NCBI RefSeq assembly: GCF_014204415.1
Contig: NZ_JACHLE010000002.1
Location: forward strand, 310,001-374,000
Direction: 5' to 3'
DNA from: Chryseobacterium defluvii
GTDB taxonomy: Bacteria; Bacteroidota; Bacteroidia; Flavobacteriales; Weeksellaceae
DNA: 64,000 nt
In this document: piece by piece, positions 52,016 through 62,269 of the stretch
Position numbering within the stretch: position 1 is the first letter of the stretch
Layout of the letters: every line of letters starts with the position of its first letter
Program-made: the position numbers and the translations under genes
The notes under the pieces: model-generated
The model's database searches: none
Told to the model about the DNA's origin: nothing
Seen by the model: the letters and a program-made list of their open reading frames with translations, nothing else

Positions 52016-52041
52016 TTTTCTCCCGCTGATTTAGCAGATTA
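52016..52041. repeat. Dispersed intergenic repeat, partial copy 3
   Basis: TTTCTCCCGCTGATTTAGCA... resembles the first half of the repeats at 45051 and 45904. Confidence 0.6.
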
Positions 52042-52103
52042 TTTACTTATAAGATTATCTTGTAAGTATTAAATATACAGCTTTCTGCTTACCAACTTGA
52101 AAG

Positions 52104-53471
52104 TTAAACCAGGCTATTCTTATCCGAATAATTCAGTTTAAAGAAGATAAAGGTCATGATCGAAAAGGCTAACAGGGAACTTCCTCCATAACTAAAATAC
52201 GGCAACGGGATACCTACTGTCGGGAAAAGCCCCATTACCATCCCTAAATTGATTGAAAAGTGCATTAAGAGAATGGAAGCAAAGCAATAGCCAAAAACAC
52301 GGTTAAAAGTAGATTTCTGTCTTTCTGCAAGATAATAGATCCTGCCAATGTAGATCATATAGCAAAGAATCAGAATGGCACTTCCTACAAATCCCCATTC
52401 TTCTCCTACTGTACAGAAAATGTAGTCGGTTTCCTGTTCGGGTACGAATTTACCCTGCGTAACCGATCCTTCACGATAACCTTTTCCTAAAAGCCCTCCG
52501 GAGCCGATCGCTGTTTTCGAATATAACAAGTTATATCCTGATGTATCTCTAAAAGCTTTTTCGCCTTTATAAAGCACCTCAATTCTTTCTCTTTGGTGCT
52601 TTGGTAATTTTTCCAAAATATAAGGCGTTGTAAAGGAAATGGCGGAAAGCACCAGAATAACGGATGCCACAGACCCAATTGAAATGATATCTACTGAATT
52701 CTGAACGGCTTTAATAATTAAAAAGATTCCAGCCGCTACAACTATACCCAATAAAATATATGGATTGAATATGAGAATAAAGTACGCAATCACAAGGGCC
52801 GCAATGATCCCGACAATCAGTAAAAAATCCATGGAAAGCCTGAACATTGCAATTGCAATGATGATTTCAGCAATAAGCAATAAAAATAAAACTACGTATA
52901 ACGGGTCTACCGCAATTGATGTTAAAAATACAGCAGCCAGCGTAAAGCCCACTCCAAATAACCAACCGCTTAATCCTTCTCTGTACAAGGCAATAAAGAA
53001 CGCTGTAAAAACCAATAAAGATCCTACATCCGGAATGGCCAATACAACAACAGCAGGGATACCTACAATGGCCAGTGATGTCCAGAGAGATTTCCTGTTA
53101 CTCAGATTGAAATCCGGCCCGGAAACATAGTTGGCCAGCATAAGTGCTGTTCCTATTTTTGCAAACTCAACGGGCTGCATGGTAAAGCTTCCGAATTTAT
53201 ACCAGTTTTTTTGTCCTAATATTTCTTTTCCAAAAGGGAAAAGACCTATCAATAATAACACACCGCCGATATAGAAAATGCCTGCCATATTTTCGAAGAA
53301 CTTGCTTCTTCCCACAAAAATAATAAGCCCTACAAACAGGGAAATACAGAAGAAGATGAGCTGTTTTTCTCCTAACTTCTGATCCACACTGTAAATATTG
53401 GCAATGGCAAACAGGCAAAGCAGGAAATATAAGCCTAAGCCTAATTTATCTAATCCTTCCGTCCATTTCAT
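52104..53471 (-). CDS. rodA: Rod shape-determining protein RodA
   Basis: SEDS-family peptidoglycan glycosyltransferase, 455 residues with 10 or more transmembrane segments. It has the family signatures G-x-x-x-W-Y-K-F-G-S-F-T-M-Q-P-V-E-F-A-K, P-D-V-G-S-L and F-P-x-V-G-I-P-L-P-Y-F-S-Y-G-G-S-S-L. It polymerises lipid II in the lateral-wall complex together with PBP2. It is somewhat longer than E. coli RodA, with an extra hydrophobic region in the middle. It overlaps the PBP2 gene by 4 bp. Confidence 0.94.
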   Translation of the reverse strand: MKWTEGLDKLGLGLYFLLCLFAIANIYSVDQKLGEKQLIFFCISLFVGLIIFVGRSKFFENMAGIFYIGGVLLLIGLFPFGKEILGQKNWYKFGSFTMQPVEFAKIGTALMLANYVSGPDFNLSNRKSLWTSLAIVGIPAVVVLAIPDVGSLLVFTAFFIALYREGLSGWLFGVGFTLAAVFLTSIAVDPLYVVLFLLLIAEIIIAIAMFRLSMDFLLIVGIIAALVIAYFILIFNPYILLGIVVAAGIFLIIKAVQNSVDIISIGSVASVILVLSAISFTTPYILEKLPKHQRERIEVLYKGEKAFRDTSGYNLLYSKTAIGSGGLLGKGYREGSVTQGKFVPEQETDYIFCTVGEEWGFVGSAILILCYMIYIGRIYYLAERQKSTFNRVFGYCFASILLMHFSINLGMVMGLFPTVGIPLPYFSYGGSSLLAFSIMTFIFFKLNYSDKNSLV

Positions 53472-55495
53472 TGCTTGATGGTTTTATTGTTTTTGGTTTC
53501 TTCGTCTATTTTCTTTTGCAGTTTCGCCTTTTGCTTTTTTATAAACTCCAGACTATCCTGTATTCTTTTAAGCTTAATGGAATCCGGCTTCGGTTCAACG
53601 TATAAACCTTTACGCTTCAGATCTGCAACCCATTGTCTTTTATATTCGGGCATAAAGCTGGAAGTGGTCATCTTTTTGTAAAGATGCTCTCTTTTAAGGT
53701 CTCCCGTAATGTATTTTTCTGCAATCACCGTACAGGCGGGCCCCGCCCATGTCGCCCCGAATCCGGCATGCTCCATTACGGCAACCACCACAATCCTAGG
53801 CTTATCTGCAGGGGCAATCATCACATAGATAGAGTTGTCTTTCCCTTGCGGAACCTGCGCCGTTCCCGTCTTTGCCAACTGGGTAAAATCATTGGATTTC
53901 AGTCCTCTTGCTGTTCCTCTTAAAACAACAGCTTCCATTCCTTTTAGTACAGGATCAAAGTGTTTAGGATCGACAAGCGTTTTATGTTTTTTCTTAAATC
54001 TCGGGTCAGGGTTGGGTTTCCCATCAATGGATTTTACAATATGCGGGGTATAAAACCATCCTTTATTGGCAATAGCGGCAGTATAATTGGCCAATTGTAA
54101 AGGCGTTACCAATATATCACCCTGTCCCATTCCATTAAAAACAGCTCCTGTAGCTAATTGGTCCCAGTTTTTGAAATCTTTTTTACCGCTGTACTTATTA
54201 AGTGTCTTCTGTCTTTTTTCATAGAATTCACCGGAAGGGATTCTTCCTTTTGCTCCTACAGCCAGATCATTGTTTAAGAACACTCCCACTCCAAAGCTGT
54301 TCATGATCTCTTTCCATTCGTCAACTCCCTTGGAAGGATTTCCCGGATATTTATTCATAATGGCTAAGTAAGCATGAGAAAAGTAACAATTGCTGGAAAT
54401 CTGTATAGCTGGGATCAGGGGATCTGCACCACCATGTCCTTTAATTCTTAATCCTTTATAGTTAAAGCCTCCGCCGCATGGGAAAATTGTTTTTTCATCC
54501 ATTACTCCCATCTGCATTCCTGCTAAAGCGGTTAACAGCTTAAATGTTGAACCCGGAGGATAGGCTGCCTGAACAGAGCGGTCAAACGTTGGTTTATTTT
54601 CGAAGATCGTATCTTTTGATAATGCATATAAGTTTTTTGACTTATAAGGGCCTGTAAATAAATTTGGATCGATATCCGGTCCTGTTGCCAATGCCAGGAT
54701 TTCTCCGTTATTCGGATCTAATGCTACAATGGCTCCATGCTTATTCACCAGCATCTCTTCTGCCATTCTCTGCAGGTCATAATCAATGGTCAGGGTAATA
54801 TCTTTACCTGTTACAACATCTTTATCCAATGATCCGTTTTTGTAAGAGCCTATACTTCGGAGTTTGATATCCTTCTGGATATATTTCATTCCTTTTATCC
54901 CGCGAAGTTCTTTTTCATAGGATTTTTCAACTCCGGACTTCCCTACGAAATCGCCCGGCAAGTAATAGGCAGAATCTTTTTTGATATCCCGTTCGTTCAC
55001 TTCATTGGTATACCCAAGAAGATTCCCGGAGGTGGAAACCTCATATTGCCGTTGAGGCCTTGATACGATACTGAAAGCCGGGTATTTAAAAATAATTTCC
55101 TGAACCCTTGCTATATCTTCCCTTCTGAGGTCCTTGATGAAAGTCATCGGGGTCAGTTTTGAGTAGTATTTTTCTTTTTTGATCCCTTTAATTTTATTAA
55201 TGAAGTCTGTTTTCGTGATCTTCATTAAGCCACAAAACCCAATTGTATCAAAATCAGGTTTCATAAGGGCCTGGGTAAAAGAAATTTCATAAGCAGGCTG
55301 GTTTCCTACCATGATCTTACCATTCCGGTCAAAAATCACACCTCTTTGCGGAATGATATATTCTATTTTAATGGAAGTGTTGGCAGCGTTCAATGCATAC
55401 CGGTCTGTAAATAGCTGCAAATAAGAAAGCCTTGCCACAAAAATAAAGGCAATAGCAGCAAGTGCGGAAAAAATTTTTAAATAACGTGTGTTCAA
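53468..55495 (-). CDS. mrdA: Penicillin-binding protein 2
   Basis: 675 residues. Membrane anchor near residues 8-25, PBP dimer-type N-terminal region (P-Q-R-G-V-I-F-D-R-N-G-K) and transpeptidase motifs: S-T-F-K (SxxK), S-S-N-C (SxN), K-T-G-T-A. Cross-links lateral peptidoglycan with RodA. The C terminus has a charged helical extension. Fourth gene of the mreB-mreC-mreD-mrdA-rodA order, overlapping mreD by 4 bp. Confidence 0.94.
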   Translation of the reverse strand: MNTRYLKIFSALAAIAFIFVARLSYLQLFTDRYALNAANTSIKIEYIIPQRGVIFDRNGKIMVGNQPAYEISFTQALMKPDFDTIGFCGLMKITKTDFINKIKGIKKEKYYSKLTPMTFIKDLRREDIARVQEIIFKYPAFSIVSRPQRQYEVSTSGNLLGYTNEVNERDIKKDSAYYLPGDFVGKSGVEKSYEKELRGIKGMKYIQKDIKLRSIGSYKNGSLDKDVVTGKDITLTIDYDLQRMAEEMLVNKHGAIVALDPNNGEILALATGPDIDPNLFTGPYKSKNLYALSKDTIFENKPTFDRSVQAAYPPGSTFKLLTALAGMQMGVMDEKTIFPCGGGFNYKGLRIKGHGGADPLIPAIQISSNCYFSHAYLAIMNKYPGNPSKGVDEWKEIMNSFGVGVFLNNDLAVGAKGRIPSGEFYEKRQKTLNKYSGKKDFKNWDQLATGAVFNGMGQGDILVTPLQLANYTAAIANKGWFYTPHIVKSIDGKPNPDPRFKKKHKTLVDPKHFDPVLKGMEAVVLRGTARGLKSNDFTQLAKTGTAQVPQGKDNSIYVMIAPADKPRIVVVAVMEHAGFGATWAGPACTVIAEKYITGDLKREHLYKKMTTSSFMPEYKRQWVADLKRKGLYVEPKPDSIKLKRIQDSLEFIKKQKAKLQKKIDEETKNNKTIKQ

Positions 55496-55998
55496 ACTTT
55501 CTGTTTGATTTTAAATATTAATGCATATATAACGATAAATATAAAGGAAATTATACTCGTTACCAACACATTAAGTAATATTTCAAAAAATCTGCTAAAC
55601 TTAAAGAATTCTATATATTGTACTAAAAGCTGATGTAAAAATATGCTTGAAAACAAAAACAGTAAAAACTGTGCCCACTGAAGGGACTGAAATGAAAAAA
55701 AGTCTGTAGAAGTATCTGTAGAGGTCCTGAAGATCAGGGTCCTGAAATAGGCAATGAGAGTGGTAGCAAATGCATTGATCCCCCAGGAATAAAGAAAAGC
55801 ATCGACGGCGAGCCCGATTAAAAAACTTAAAGCCAAAAACTTAAATTTATTTCTGAAGAAAGGATAAAACATAACGAATACGGGATACAGAACCGGAGTA
55901 TATTTCCCAAAAACAGTAATCCTGTTGAGTACAAATATCTGTAATGCAACAAGAAAAATCATGATCAAAATATCCGTAAATAATGTCCTGCTAATCAT
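55492..55998 (-). CDS. mreD: Rod shape-determining protein MreD
   Basis: 168 residues with about five or six hydrophobic helices. Sequence conservation of MreD is low; the call rests on size, topology (F-I-V-A-L-Q-I-F-V-L-N-R-I, A-D-A-F-L-Y-S-W-G-I-N-A) and its place between mreC (8-bp overlap) and mrdA (4-bp overlap). Confidence 0.85.
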   Translation of the reverse strand: MISRTLFTDILIMIFLVALQIFVLNRITVFGKYTPVLYPVFVMFYPFFRNKFKFLALSFLIGLAVDAFLYSWGINAFATTLIAYFRTLIFRTSTDTSTDFFSFQSLQWAQFLLFLFSSIFLHQLLVQYIEFFKFSRFFEILLNVLVTSIISFIFIVIYALIFKIKQKV

Positions 55999-56845
55999 TT
56001 TCTTTTTTTATTACTGCCTGCAATGTATCCTGAATTTTCTGTACTTCAGCTTTCTTCAGGTTTTTCACAACGTATACTTTATTTAAAGCTCCCATTTTCT
56101 CACTCAGCTCTACGGAGATATCCCAAAAACCTGTTTTATTATCCACGGAATACCCTGCGATAGTTCCGACCATCACCCCTTTTGGAAAAATGGCAGATTT
56201 ACCGTCAGTCACAACAGTATCTCCTATTTTCAAAGCAACATATTTGGGAATATCCGCCAGATGCATCACTCTTGAATTGTCCCCGTTCCATGTAAGGGTA
56301 CCAAAATATCCTGAGTTTTTTAAAGCCGCATTGATCCTGATCTTATTAATACTTAAAACCGACTGAACCAGTGCATAACTTTCTGTAGAATTGATAACAA
56401 TCCCTGCAATACCTTTCGGGGCCATTACACCCATCTGCGGGAGCACACCATCTCTTTTTCCACGATTGATCGTGAAATAATTATTACTTCTGTTGATACT
56501 GTTAAAAACAACTTCACCATCTACAAATGTATAGATCTGTCCTCCTCCCAAAGTATCGTGAACTTTTCTGAAAACCGGATTCTTTGCGCCTTCTTTTCCG
56601 TAAAGCTGAATCATTAAGGCTTTATTCTGAGCTACCAGATCCTCATTGATCTGTTTCAGTTTAAGATAAGAAACCCCTTCGTCAATATATCCTGAAACCC
56701 ATGAATTGAAAGCAGCAGTCTGCCCTGCAATCCAGGATTTCTGCATGGCGTTTTTAGAGAATATCAGAACCAGAGCAACAATTTGCAAGAAAATAAAGAA
56801 CACGAAAAGAGCGTTCTTCGAAAATAATCTCAGCAAAAATCCCAT
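55991..56845 (-). CDS. mreC: Rod shape-determining protein MreC
   Basis: 284 residues. A single N-terminal membrane helix, a coiled-coil segment (Y-L-K-L-K-Q-I-N-E-D-L-V-A-Q-N-K-A-L), then the periplasmic beta-barrel region with Y-F-T-I-N-R-G-x-x-D-G-V and G-I-V-G/A repeats. Links MreB to the wall enzymes. 28 bp downstream of mreB. Confidence 0.92.
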   Translation of the reverse strand: MGFLLRLFSKNALFVFFIFLQIVALVLIFSKNAMQKSWIAGQTAAFNSWVSGYIDEGVSYLKLKQINEDLVAQNKALMIQLYGKEGAKNPVFRKVHDTLGGGQIYTFVDGEVVFNSINRSNNYFTINRGKRDGVLPQMGVMAPKGIAGIVINSTESYALVQSVLSINKIRINAALKNSGYFGTLTWNGDNSRVMHLADIPKYVALKIGDTVVTDGKSAIFPKGVMVGTIAGYSVDNKTGFWDISVELSEKMGALNKVYVVKNLKKAEVQKIQDTLQAVIKKEND

Positions 56846-56873
56846 TCAGATATCAGGTGCGTAAAAGTTAAAA

Positions 56874-57899
56874 TTATTTAATTAAGAAATTGAATTTATC
56901 CATATTCTTAAGGGCAATACCGGTTCCGCGAACTACAGCCCTCAAGGGATCTTCCGCCACAAATACAGGAAGCCCTGTCTTTTTGTGCAGCCTGTCTGCC
57001 AGACCCCTCAGCAATGCACCTCCTCCGGCAAGATAGATACCTGTTTTATAGATATCTGCAGCCAATTCAGGCGGAGTTAAAGAAAGGGTTTCCATTACGG
57101 CATCTTCGATCCTGATGATCGACTTATCCAGCGCACGGGCAATTTCTTTGTACCCTACCATGATCTCTTTTGGCTTACCTGTAATAAGGTCTCTCCCCTG
57201 TACAGGGATATCTTCTATGTCAACATCAAGGTCTTCCACAGCAGACCCTACTTCGATCTTCACTCTTTCCGCTGTTCTTTCCCCGATATAAAGATTATGA
57301 TGAGTTCTTAAATAGTAAGCAATATCATTAGTAAATACGTCTCCTGCAATTTTCACGGATTTGTCACATACGATACCTCCCAATGCCACTACGGCAATTT
57401 CCGTAGTTCCTCCGCCTATATCGATGATCATATTTCCTTCGGGCTTTTGAACATCAATCCCAACCCCTATTGCAGCAGCCATTGGCTCATAGATCAGTCT
57501 TACTTCCTTTGCATTTACTTTCTGTGCAGAATCTCTTACTGCTCTTTTTTCTACTTCCGTAATTCCGGAAGGGATGCAGATCACAATCCGTAATGCAGGC
57601 TGAATGAATTTACCTTTAATTCCGGGAATTTTCTTGATAAACTCTTTGATCATATGTTCAGAAGCATGAAAATCCGCAATCACCCCGTCCTTCAAAGGAC
57701 GAATGGTCTTGATATCTTCATGAGTTTTCCCCTGCATATGTTTTGCCTGTTCCCCTACAGCGATCGGCCTGCCCGTTGAACGTTCAATGGCAACAATAGA
57801 AGGCTGATCTATCACAATTTTATTATTATGGATGATAAGGGTGTTAGCAGTTCCCAGGTCTATCGCAATTTCTTGCGTAAACATATCAAATAAACTCAT
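56874..57899 (-). CDS. mreB: Rod shape-determining protein MreB
   Basis: 341-residue bacterial actin. Motifs: I-D-L-G-T-A-N-T phosphate-1, D-I-G-G-G-T-T-E phosphate-2, A-G-G-G-A-L-L adenosine. Forms membrane filaments that direct lateral wall synthesis. First gene of the elongation cluster; -7 box TATCTTTG on the minus strand at 57931-57924. Confidence 0.97.
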   Translation of the reverse strand: MSLFDMFTQEIAIDLGTANTLIIHNNKIVIDQPSIVAIERSTGRPIAVGEQAKHMQGKTHEDIKTIRPLKDGVIADFHASEHMIKEFIKKIPGIKGKFIQPALRIVICIPSGITEVEKRAVRDSAQKVNAKEVRLIYEPMAAAIGVGIDVQKPEGNMIIDIGGGTTEIAVVALGGIVCDKSVKIAGDVFTNDIAYYLRTHHNLYIGERTAERVKIEVGSAVEDLDVDIEDIPVQGRDLITGKPKEIMVGYKEIARALDKSIIRIEDAVMETLSLTPPELAADIYKTGIYLAGGGALLRGLADRLHKKTGLPVFVAEDPLRAVVRGTGIALKNMDKFNFLIK

Positions 57900-57923
57900 A
57901 TATTTCTTCTGATTTTAAGTTTA

Positions 57924-57931
57924 CAAAGATA
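57924..57931 (-). promoter_or_regulatory. -7 element of the mreB operon
   Basis: TATCTTTG on the minus strand, about 24 bp from the mreB start; no -33 TTG at ideal spacing. The rest of the 243-bp divergent gap to hemA has only the hemA promoter. Confidence 0.5.
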
Positions 57932-58106
57932 TAAATTTAACACTAGGAATAAAATTCAACGGGTATATAATTTGGTTAAAATTTTATTAAAATTTAAAAT
58001 AATTTATCAATGCTTTATGAAAGGCCTCCAATCCTCTGATAATTAAAGCAAAATCCAAAGCCGGTTTATAGTTTTTTACGATAATTATCATATGTATTAT
58101 CAGGGT

Positions 58107-58134
58107 TTGATTAATTAAAAAAAGCGTAAATTTG
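58107..58134 (+). promoter_or_regulatory. Promoter of the hem operon
   Basis: TTG (58107-58109), 17 bp, TAAATTTG (58127-58134): full Bacteroidota -33/-7 spacing. Transcription would start close to 58140, so the ATG at 58143 is nearly leaderless. Confidence 0.7.
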
Positions 58135-58142
58135 CACTGCTT

Positions 58143-59417
58143 ATGTTACAGTATTCTAATATGCATCAGACATCGAATTTCGCCGTACTTTCTATAAGCT
58201 ATGAAAAGGCAGACGGAGAAACGCGGGGTAAGTTTGCATTTTTTGATGAAAATATTAAAAGTTTCGTTTCCCGAATTCATGATGAAAATTTAGGAGATGC
58301 TTTTGTAGTTTCTACCTGTAACAGAACTGAAATTTATACCACAACACCCAATTATCTTCTGATTGCCGAAGAATACTGCAAAACGATCGGGGTGCACCTT
58401 ACCGATTTTCTCCAGTTTGCCAATATCCTGACGAAAGAGGAGGCTTTAACCCACTTATTCAGAGTGGCGGCAGGCCTGGAAAGTCAGATCATCGGAGATT
58501 TTGAGATCATCGGGCAGATCAAGAAAGCCTATGCCCGGTTCAAAAAGGAGAGAAAAAATTCTAATCCTTACCTGGAAAGAGCCATTAATTCAGCAATCCA
58601 GATCTCTAAAAGGATCAAGAATGAAACAGGGATCTCTAACGGAGCTGCTTCTGTTTCCTATGCTGCTGTTCATTATATCTTAAACAGCCAGAAAAGGATC
58701 ACCGAGAAAAACATTCTTCTTTTAGGCGTTGGAGAAATAGGACAAAATACGGTGGAAAATCTTGTCAAGCATGTTTATCAGCCTAAGATAAAAATTGCCA
58801 ACAGAACACAGGAAAAAGCTGAAAAAATTTCCCGGAAATATAATATTCCTCATGTTGATTATGCTGATTTCGATAAGGAATTAAAAAATACAGACATCCT
58901 TATCGTTGCAACAGGTGCAAAGCACCCCATTATTAATGCATCTCACTTCCCGAACGGAAAACAAACCCTTGTCATTGACCTTTCCATTCCTCATAATGTA
59001 GAAAAAAATGTGACCAGCAATGAAAATGTGACTTTAGTGGATGTGGACGAACTTTCAAAACAGATCCAGGAAACCATCCAGCAAAGAGAAAAGGAAGTCC
59101 CGAAAGCGGAAAAGATCATCAAGGAAATGACCAAAGATTTCATTGAGTGGGAAAAAAAGAGGAAGCTGGCTCCCAATATCCATCATTTCAAAGCTGTTTT
59201 AAAGAATATGGAACGCAATGAAATGCACCAGTTTTACAGGAAAAATAAGTACATCAATGTAGACGACATGGCCCTTTCTGATAAAATGATCCAGAAAATC
59301 ACCAACCGTTTCGCTAAATATATTATCGATAATCCCTGGAAAGCCGAAGAAATTAGTAAATTAATGCACGAAATATTAGTTGAACAACCAAACAACGAAT
59401 TCAATGAAAAGCATTAG
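58143..59417 (+). CDS. hemA: Glutamyl-tRNA reductase
   Basis: First committed step of heme synthesis by the C5 route: reduces glutamyl-tRNA to glutamate-1-semialdehyde. 424 residues with S-T-C-N-R-T-E-I-Y (catalytic Cys), G-L-E-S-Q-I-I-G-D and the NADPH-binding L-L-G-V-G-E-I-G. The start at 58143 gives M-L-Q-Y-S-N-M-H; the alternative M7 (58161) would give a normal leader after the promoter. Overlaps hemC by 14 bp. Confidence 0.96.
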   Translation: MLQYSNMHQTSNFAVLSISYEKADGETRGKFAFFDENIKSFVSRIHDENLGDAFVVSTCNRTEIYTTTPNYLLIAEEYCKTIGVHLTDFLQFANILTKEEALTHLFRVAAGLESQIIGDFEIIGQIKKAYARFKKERKNSNPYLERAINSAIQISKRIKNETGISNGAASVSYAAVHYILNSQKRITEKNILLLGVGEIGQNTVENLVKHVYQPKIKIANRTQEKAEKISRKYNIPHVDYADFDKELKNTDILIVATGAKHPIINASHFPNGKQTLVIDLSIPHNVEKNVTSNENVTLVDVDELSKQIQETIQQREKEVPKAEKIIKEMTKDFIEWEKKRKLAPNIHHFKAVLKNMERNEMHQFYRKNKYINVDDMALSDKMIQKITNRFAKYIIDNPWKAEEISKLMHEILVEQPNNEFNEKH

Positions 59418-60312
59418 AATCGGAACCAGGAATTCTGCTCTTGCACTCTGGCAGGCCAGAGAGGTAGCAAGATATCTTCAAAACAATAATTATCTGACTG
59501 AGATTACCCCCATCATTTCTTCCGGGGATAAAAACCTCACTCAGCCACTTTATTCTTTAGGGATCACCGGAGTTTTCACACGGGACCTGGATGTTGCCCT
59601 GTTAAATGATGAAATTGATATTGCCGTACATTCTTTAAAGGATATTCCTACACAATTGCCTGAAAATATTGAACTGATTGCTTATCTGGAGAGAGATTAC
59701 CCTCAGGATGTCCTGATCAGGAAAGAAGAATCCAGAAATAAGGAGTTTCATGAATTAAAGCTGGCAACAAGCAGCCTCAGGAGAAGGGCTTTCTGGCTGA
59801 AACATTATCCCGATGCTTCCTTTTCAGATATCCGCGGGAATATCCAGACACGTCTTCAAAAACTGGAAGAACAGGATTTTGATGCCACTATCTTATCACT
59901 GGCAGGAATTAAACGGATGAAGATGGATATCGGTTACGAAATGCTCCCTTTAATGATCCCCGCACCTTCGCAGGGGGTAATAGCTGTTGCCGGACATTCT
60001 GATAAAAAGGAGATCAATGATATTGTAAACCGGATCAATCACAAACGCACCCAAACCTGTGTTGAAATTGAAAGGAGTTTTCTAAGCACTCTGGAAGGAG
60101 GCTGTACTGCCCCAATAGGAGCTTTTGCCGAAATGATCGGGGACCAGATCCGTTTCAAAGCGGCACTTTGCTCATTGGACGGCAAGAATTGTATTTCTAT
60201 TGATGAAAACTTTACCTACAATGATTTCGAAAATTTTGGAGAAAAGTTTGCCCGGGTTGTCCTTGAAAACGGCGGAAAGGAGCTGATGGCAGAAATTAAA
60301 AATAAGATTTAG
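59404..60312 (+). CDS. hemC: Hydroxymethylbilane synthase (porphobilinogen deaminase)
   Basis: 302 residues; assembles four porphobilinogens. Motifs I-R-I-G-T-R-N-S-A-L-A-L-W-Q, H-S-L-K-D-I-P-T and the dipyrromethane cofactor Cys in L-E-G-G-C-T-A-P-I-G. I chose the ATG at 59404, matching the family start; an upstream in-frame ATG would add eight residues inside hemA. Confidence 0.96.
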   Translation: MKSIRIGTRNSALALWQAREVARYLQNNNYLTEITPIISSGDKNLTQPLYSLGITGVFTRDLDVALLNDEIDIAVHSLKDIPTQLPENIELIAYLERDYPQDVLIRKEESRNKEFHELKLATSSLRRRAFWLKHYPDASFSDIRGNIQTRLQKLEEQDFDATILSLAGIKRMKMDIGYEMLPLMIPAPSQGVIAVAGHSDKKEINDIVNRINHKRTQTCVEIERSFLSTLEGGCTAPIGAFAEMIGDQIRFKAALCSLDGKNCISIDENFTYNDFENFGEKFARVVLENGGKELMAEIKNKI

Positions 60313-60355
60313 ATTAAACTTCCATCTCCCAGCTTCCATCTTCATACTTAAATAT

Positions 60356-61039
60356 ATGAAAATCTTATTTACCAAAAATATAGACCCGGCTGTTATATCC
60401 AGAGAATTAGGAGCGGATATTCAGATTGGATTTGTTGAGGTAATCAGGATCAATCCAATCCGGGCAACCCCATTTGACCTGAAAAATTATTCTTTAATCT
60501 TTAGCAGCGTGAACGGGGTGGGTTCATTTTTTAAAAACGGGTTTAAACCTAACGAAGACTTTACCGTCAGAAATTACAATAAAATATACTGTATAGGTGA
60601 AAAAACCAAAAAGGAAGTAAGGAAATATGGTTTCGGCACTTTTAAAGTTTTAAGAAACGCTGAAGCTCTTTCGAAATTCATTGTCACCAACTGCCAGCAT
60701 GAAAAATTTCTCCATTTTTGTGGGAATTTAGCCATTGATATTCTTGACAACGATCTTCCGCTGCAAAACATTCAATATAAAAAAATAACGGTTTACCACA
60801 CGGAAGAAACCTATCCTTCGGTACCTGAAAAATATCATGCCATAGTTTTTTTTAGTCCAAGCGGAGTTCGTAGTTTTGCAAAGCACAATTCCCTGGAAGG
60901 GATGAAACTGTTTTCTATAGGAGAAACCACTTCCGGTGAATTGAAAAAATATACGCAGCAATACATTTTTACTTCGGAGGGAAAAAGCTTAGCCTCTATC
61001 CTGGAACTGATAAGAAGGGAATGTAAAAGCGACAGATAA
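60356..61039 (+). CDS. hemD: Uroporphyrinogen-III synthase
   Basis: 227 residues. Sequence is poorly conserved in this family; I-F-S-S-V-N-G-V near 50 and F-F-S-P-S-G-V-R-S-F near 165 are the usual landmarks. Its place between hemC and hemE supports the call. Closes and inverts the linear tetrapyrrole. Confidence 0.88.
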   Translation: MKILFTKNIDPAVISRELGADIQIGFVEVIRINPIRATPFDLKNYSLIFSSVNGVGSFFKNGFKPNEDFTVRNYNKIYCIGEKTKKEVRKYGFGTFKVLRNAEALSKFIVTNCQHEKFLHFCGNLAIDILDNDLPLQNIQYKKITVYHTEETYPSVPEKYHAIVFFSPSGVRSFAKHNSLEGMKLFSIGETTSGELKKYTQQYIFTSEGKSLASILELIRRECKSDR

Positions 61040-61092
61040 AATCATATATATTGCCAGAACAACTTCAACGCAATATTTAGTTTAAACAGATT

Positions 61093-62118
61093 ATGATCAA
61101 AAACGACCTATATTTAAAAGCACTTCGCGGAGAGACCGTAGAAAGACCGCCGGTATGGATGATGAGACAGGCAGGAAGATATCTTCCGGAATTTATTGCC
61201 CTTCGTGATCAATATGATTTCTTTACCCGGTGCCAGACACCTGAACTGGCTGCCGAAATTACCGTACAGCCAATCCGCAGGTTTCCACTGGATGCCGCTA
61301 TTTTATTCTCTGATATTTTAGTGGTTCCTCAGGCGATGGGAATTGATTTTAAAATGAAGGAATCAGTTGGTCCCTGGTTAGACCATCCGATCAGGACAGC
61401 AGAACAGGTTCAGAACATTGTTGTTCCTGATGTAAATGATACTTTAGGATATGTTTTTGATGCCATTGAACTGACGCTTCAAAAGCTGGATAATGAGATT
61501 CCACTGATCGGTTTTGCAGGCTCTCCATGGACAATTCTATGCTATTGTGTGGAAGGAAAGGGAAGTAAGGCTTTTGATATTGCCAAATCGTTCTGTTTCC
61601 AGCAACCGGAAGCTGCTCACTTGCTTCTTCAGAAAATCACGGATACTACCATTGCCTACTTAAAGAGAAAGGTAGAAAAAGGGGTCTCTGCCGTACAGGT
61701 TTTCGATTCCTGGGGCGGAATGCTTTCTCCTGAAGATTACCAGGAATTCTCATGGAAATATATCAATCAGATCGTTGAAGCATTAAGTCCTCTTACTCAC
61801 GTGGTAGTTTTCGGAAAAGGATGCTGGTTTGCATTGGAGGAAATGACCATGTCTAAAGCATCTGCTTTGGGGGTAGACTGGACGATAAAACCGGAATTTG
61901 CAAGAACTCTGACCAACCATACGATGACTTTGCAGGGGAATTTTGATCCTGCAAGGCTACATTCCACTCCTGAAACAATAAAAAAGATGGTGAATGAAAT
62001 GATCCATCGTTTTGGGAAAGACAGGTACATTGCCAATTTAGGACATGGTATTTTACCTAATATTCCGTTGGAAAATGCCGGGGCTTTTATCAGGGCTGTT
62101 GTAGATTGGAAACCATAA
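61093..62118 (+). CDS. hemE: Uroporphyrinogen decarboxylase
   Basis: 341 residues with the signature [16 protein letters not shown] and G-F-A-G-S-P-W-T. Decarboxylates the four acetate chains of uroporphyrinogen III. Last gene of the visible hem operon, followed by a bidirectional hairpin. Confidence 0.96.
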   Translation: MIKNDLYLKALRGETVERPPVWMMRQAGRYLPEFIALRDQYDFFTRCQTPELAAEITVQPIRRFPLDAAILFSDILVVPQAMGIDFKMKESVGPWLDHPIRTAEQVQNIVVPDVNDTLGYVFDAIELTLQKLDNEIPLIGFAGSPWTILCYCVEGKGSKAFDIAKSFCFQQPEAAHLLLQKITDTTIAYLKRKVEKGVSAVQVFDSWGGMLSPEDYQEFSWKYINQIVEALSPLTHVVVFGKGCWFALEEMTMSKASALGVDWTIKPEFARTLTNHTMTLQGNFDPARLHSTPETIKKMVNEMIHRFGKDRYIANLGHGILPNIPLENAGAFIRAVVDWKP

Positions 62119-62233
62119 TTCCAGGTCACAAAAGAAGTTTTTTGAGGATTTGTTTCGCGCATAAAGGATTCATATAAGCTTAAAAAAATCGAATTTTTTA
62201 AATATTTTCTGAATTTACCGTTTCATTTCACTT

Positions 62234-62262
62234 ATAAAAAAGCCTCTGAAGATCAGAGGCTT
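62234..62262. terminator. Bidirectional terminator between hemE and sufS
   Basis: Stem AAGCCTCTGA/TCAGAGGCTT with a 3-nt loop; A-run on the left gives a U-run for the minus-strand sufS transcript. Confidence 0.8.
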
Positions 62263-62269
62263 CAATCTA

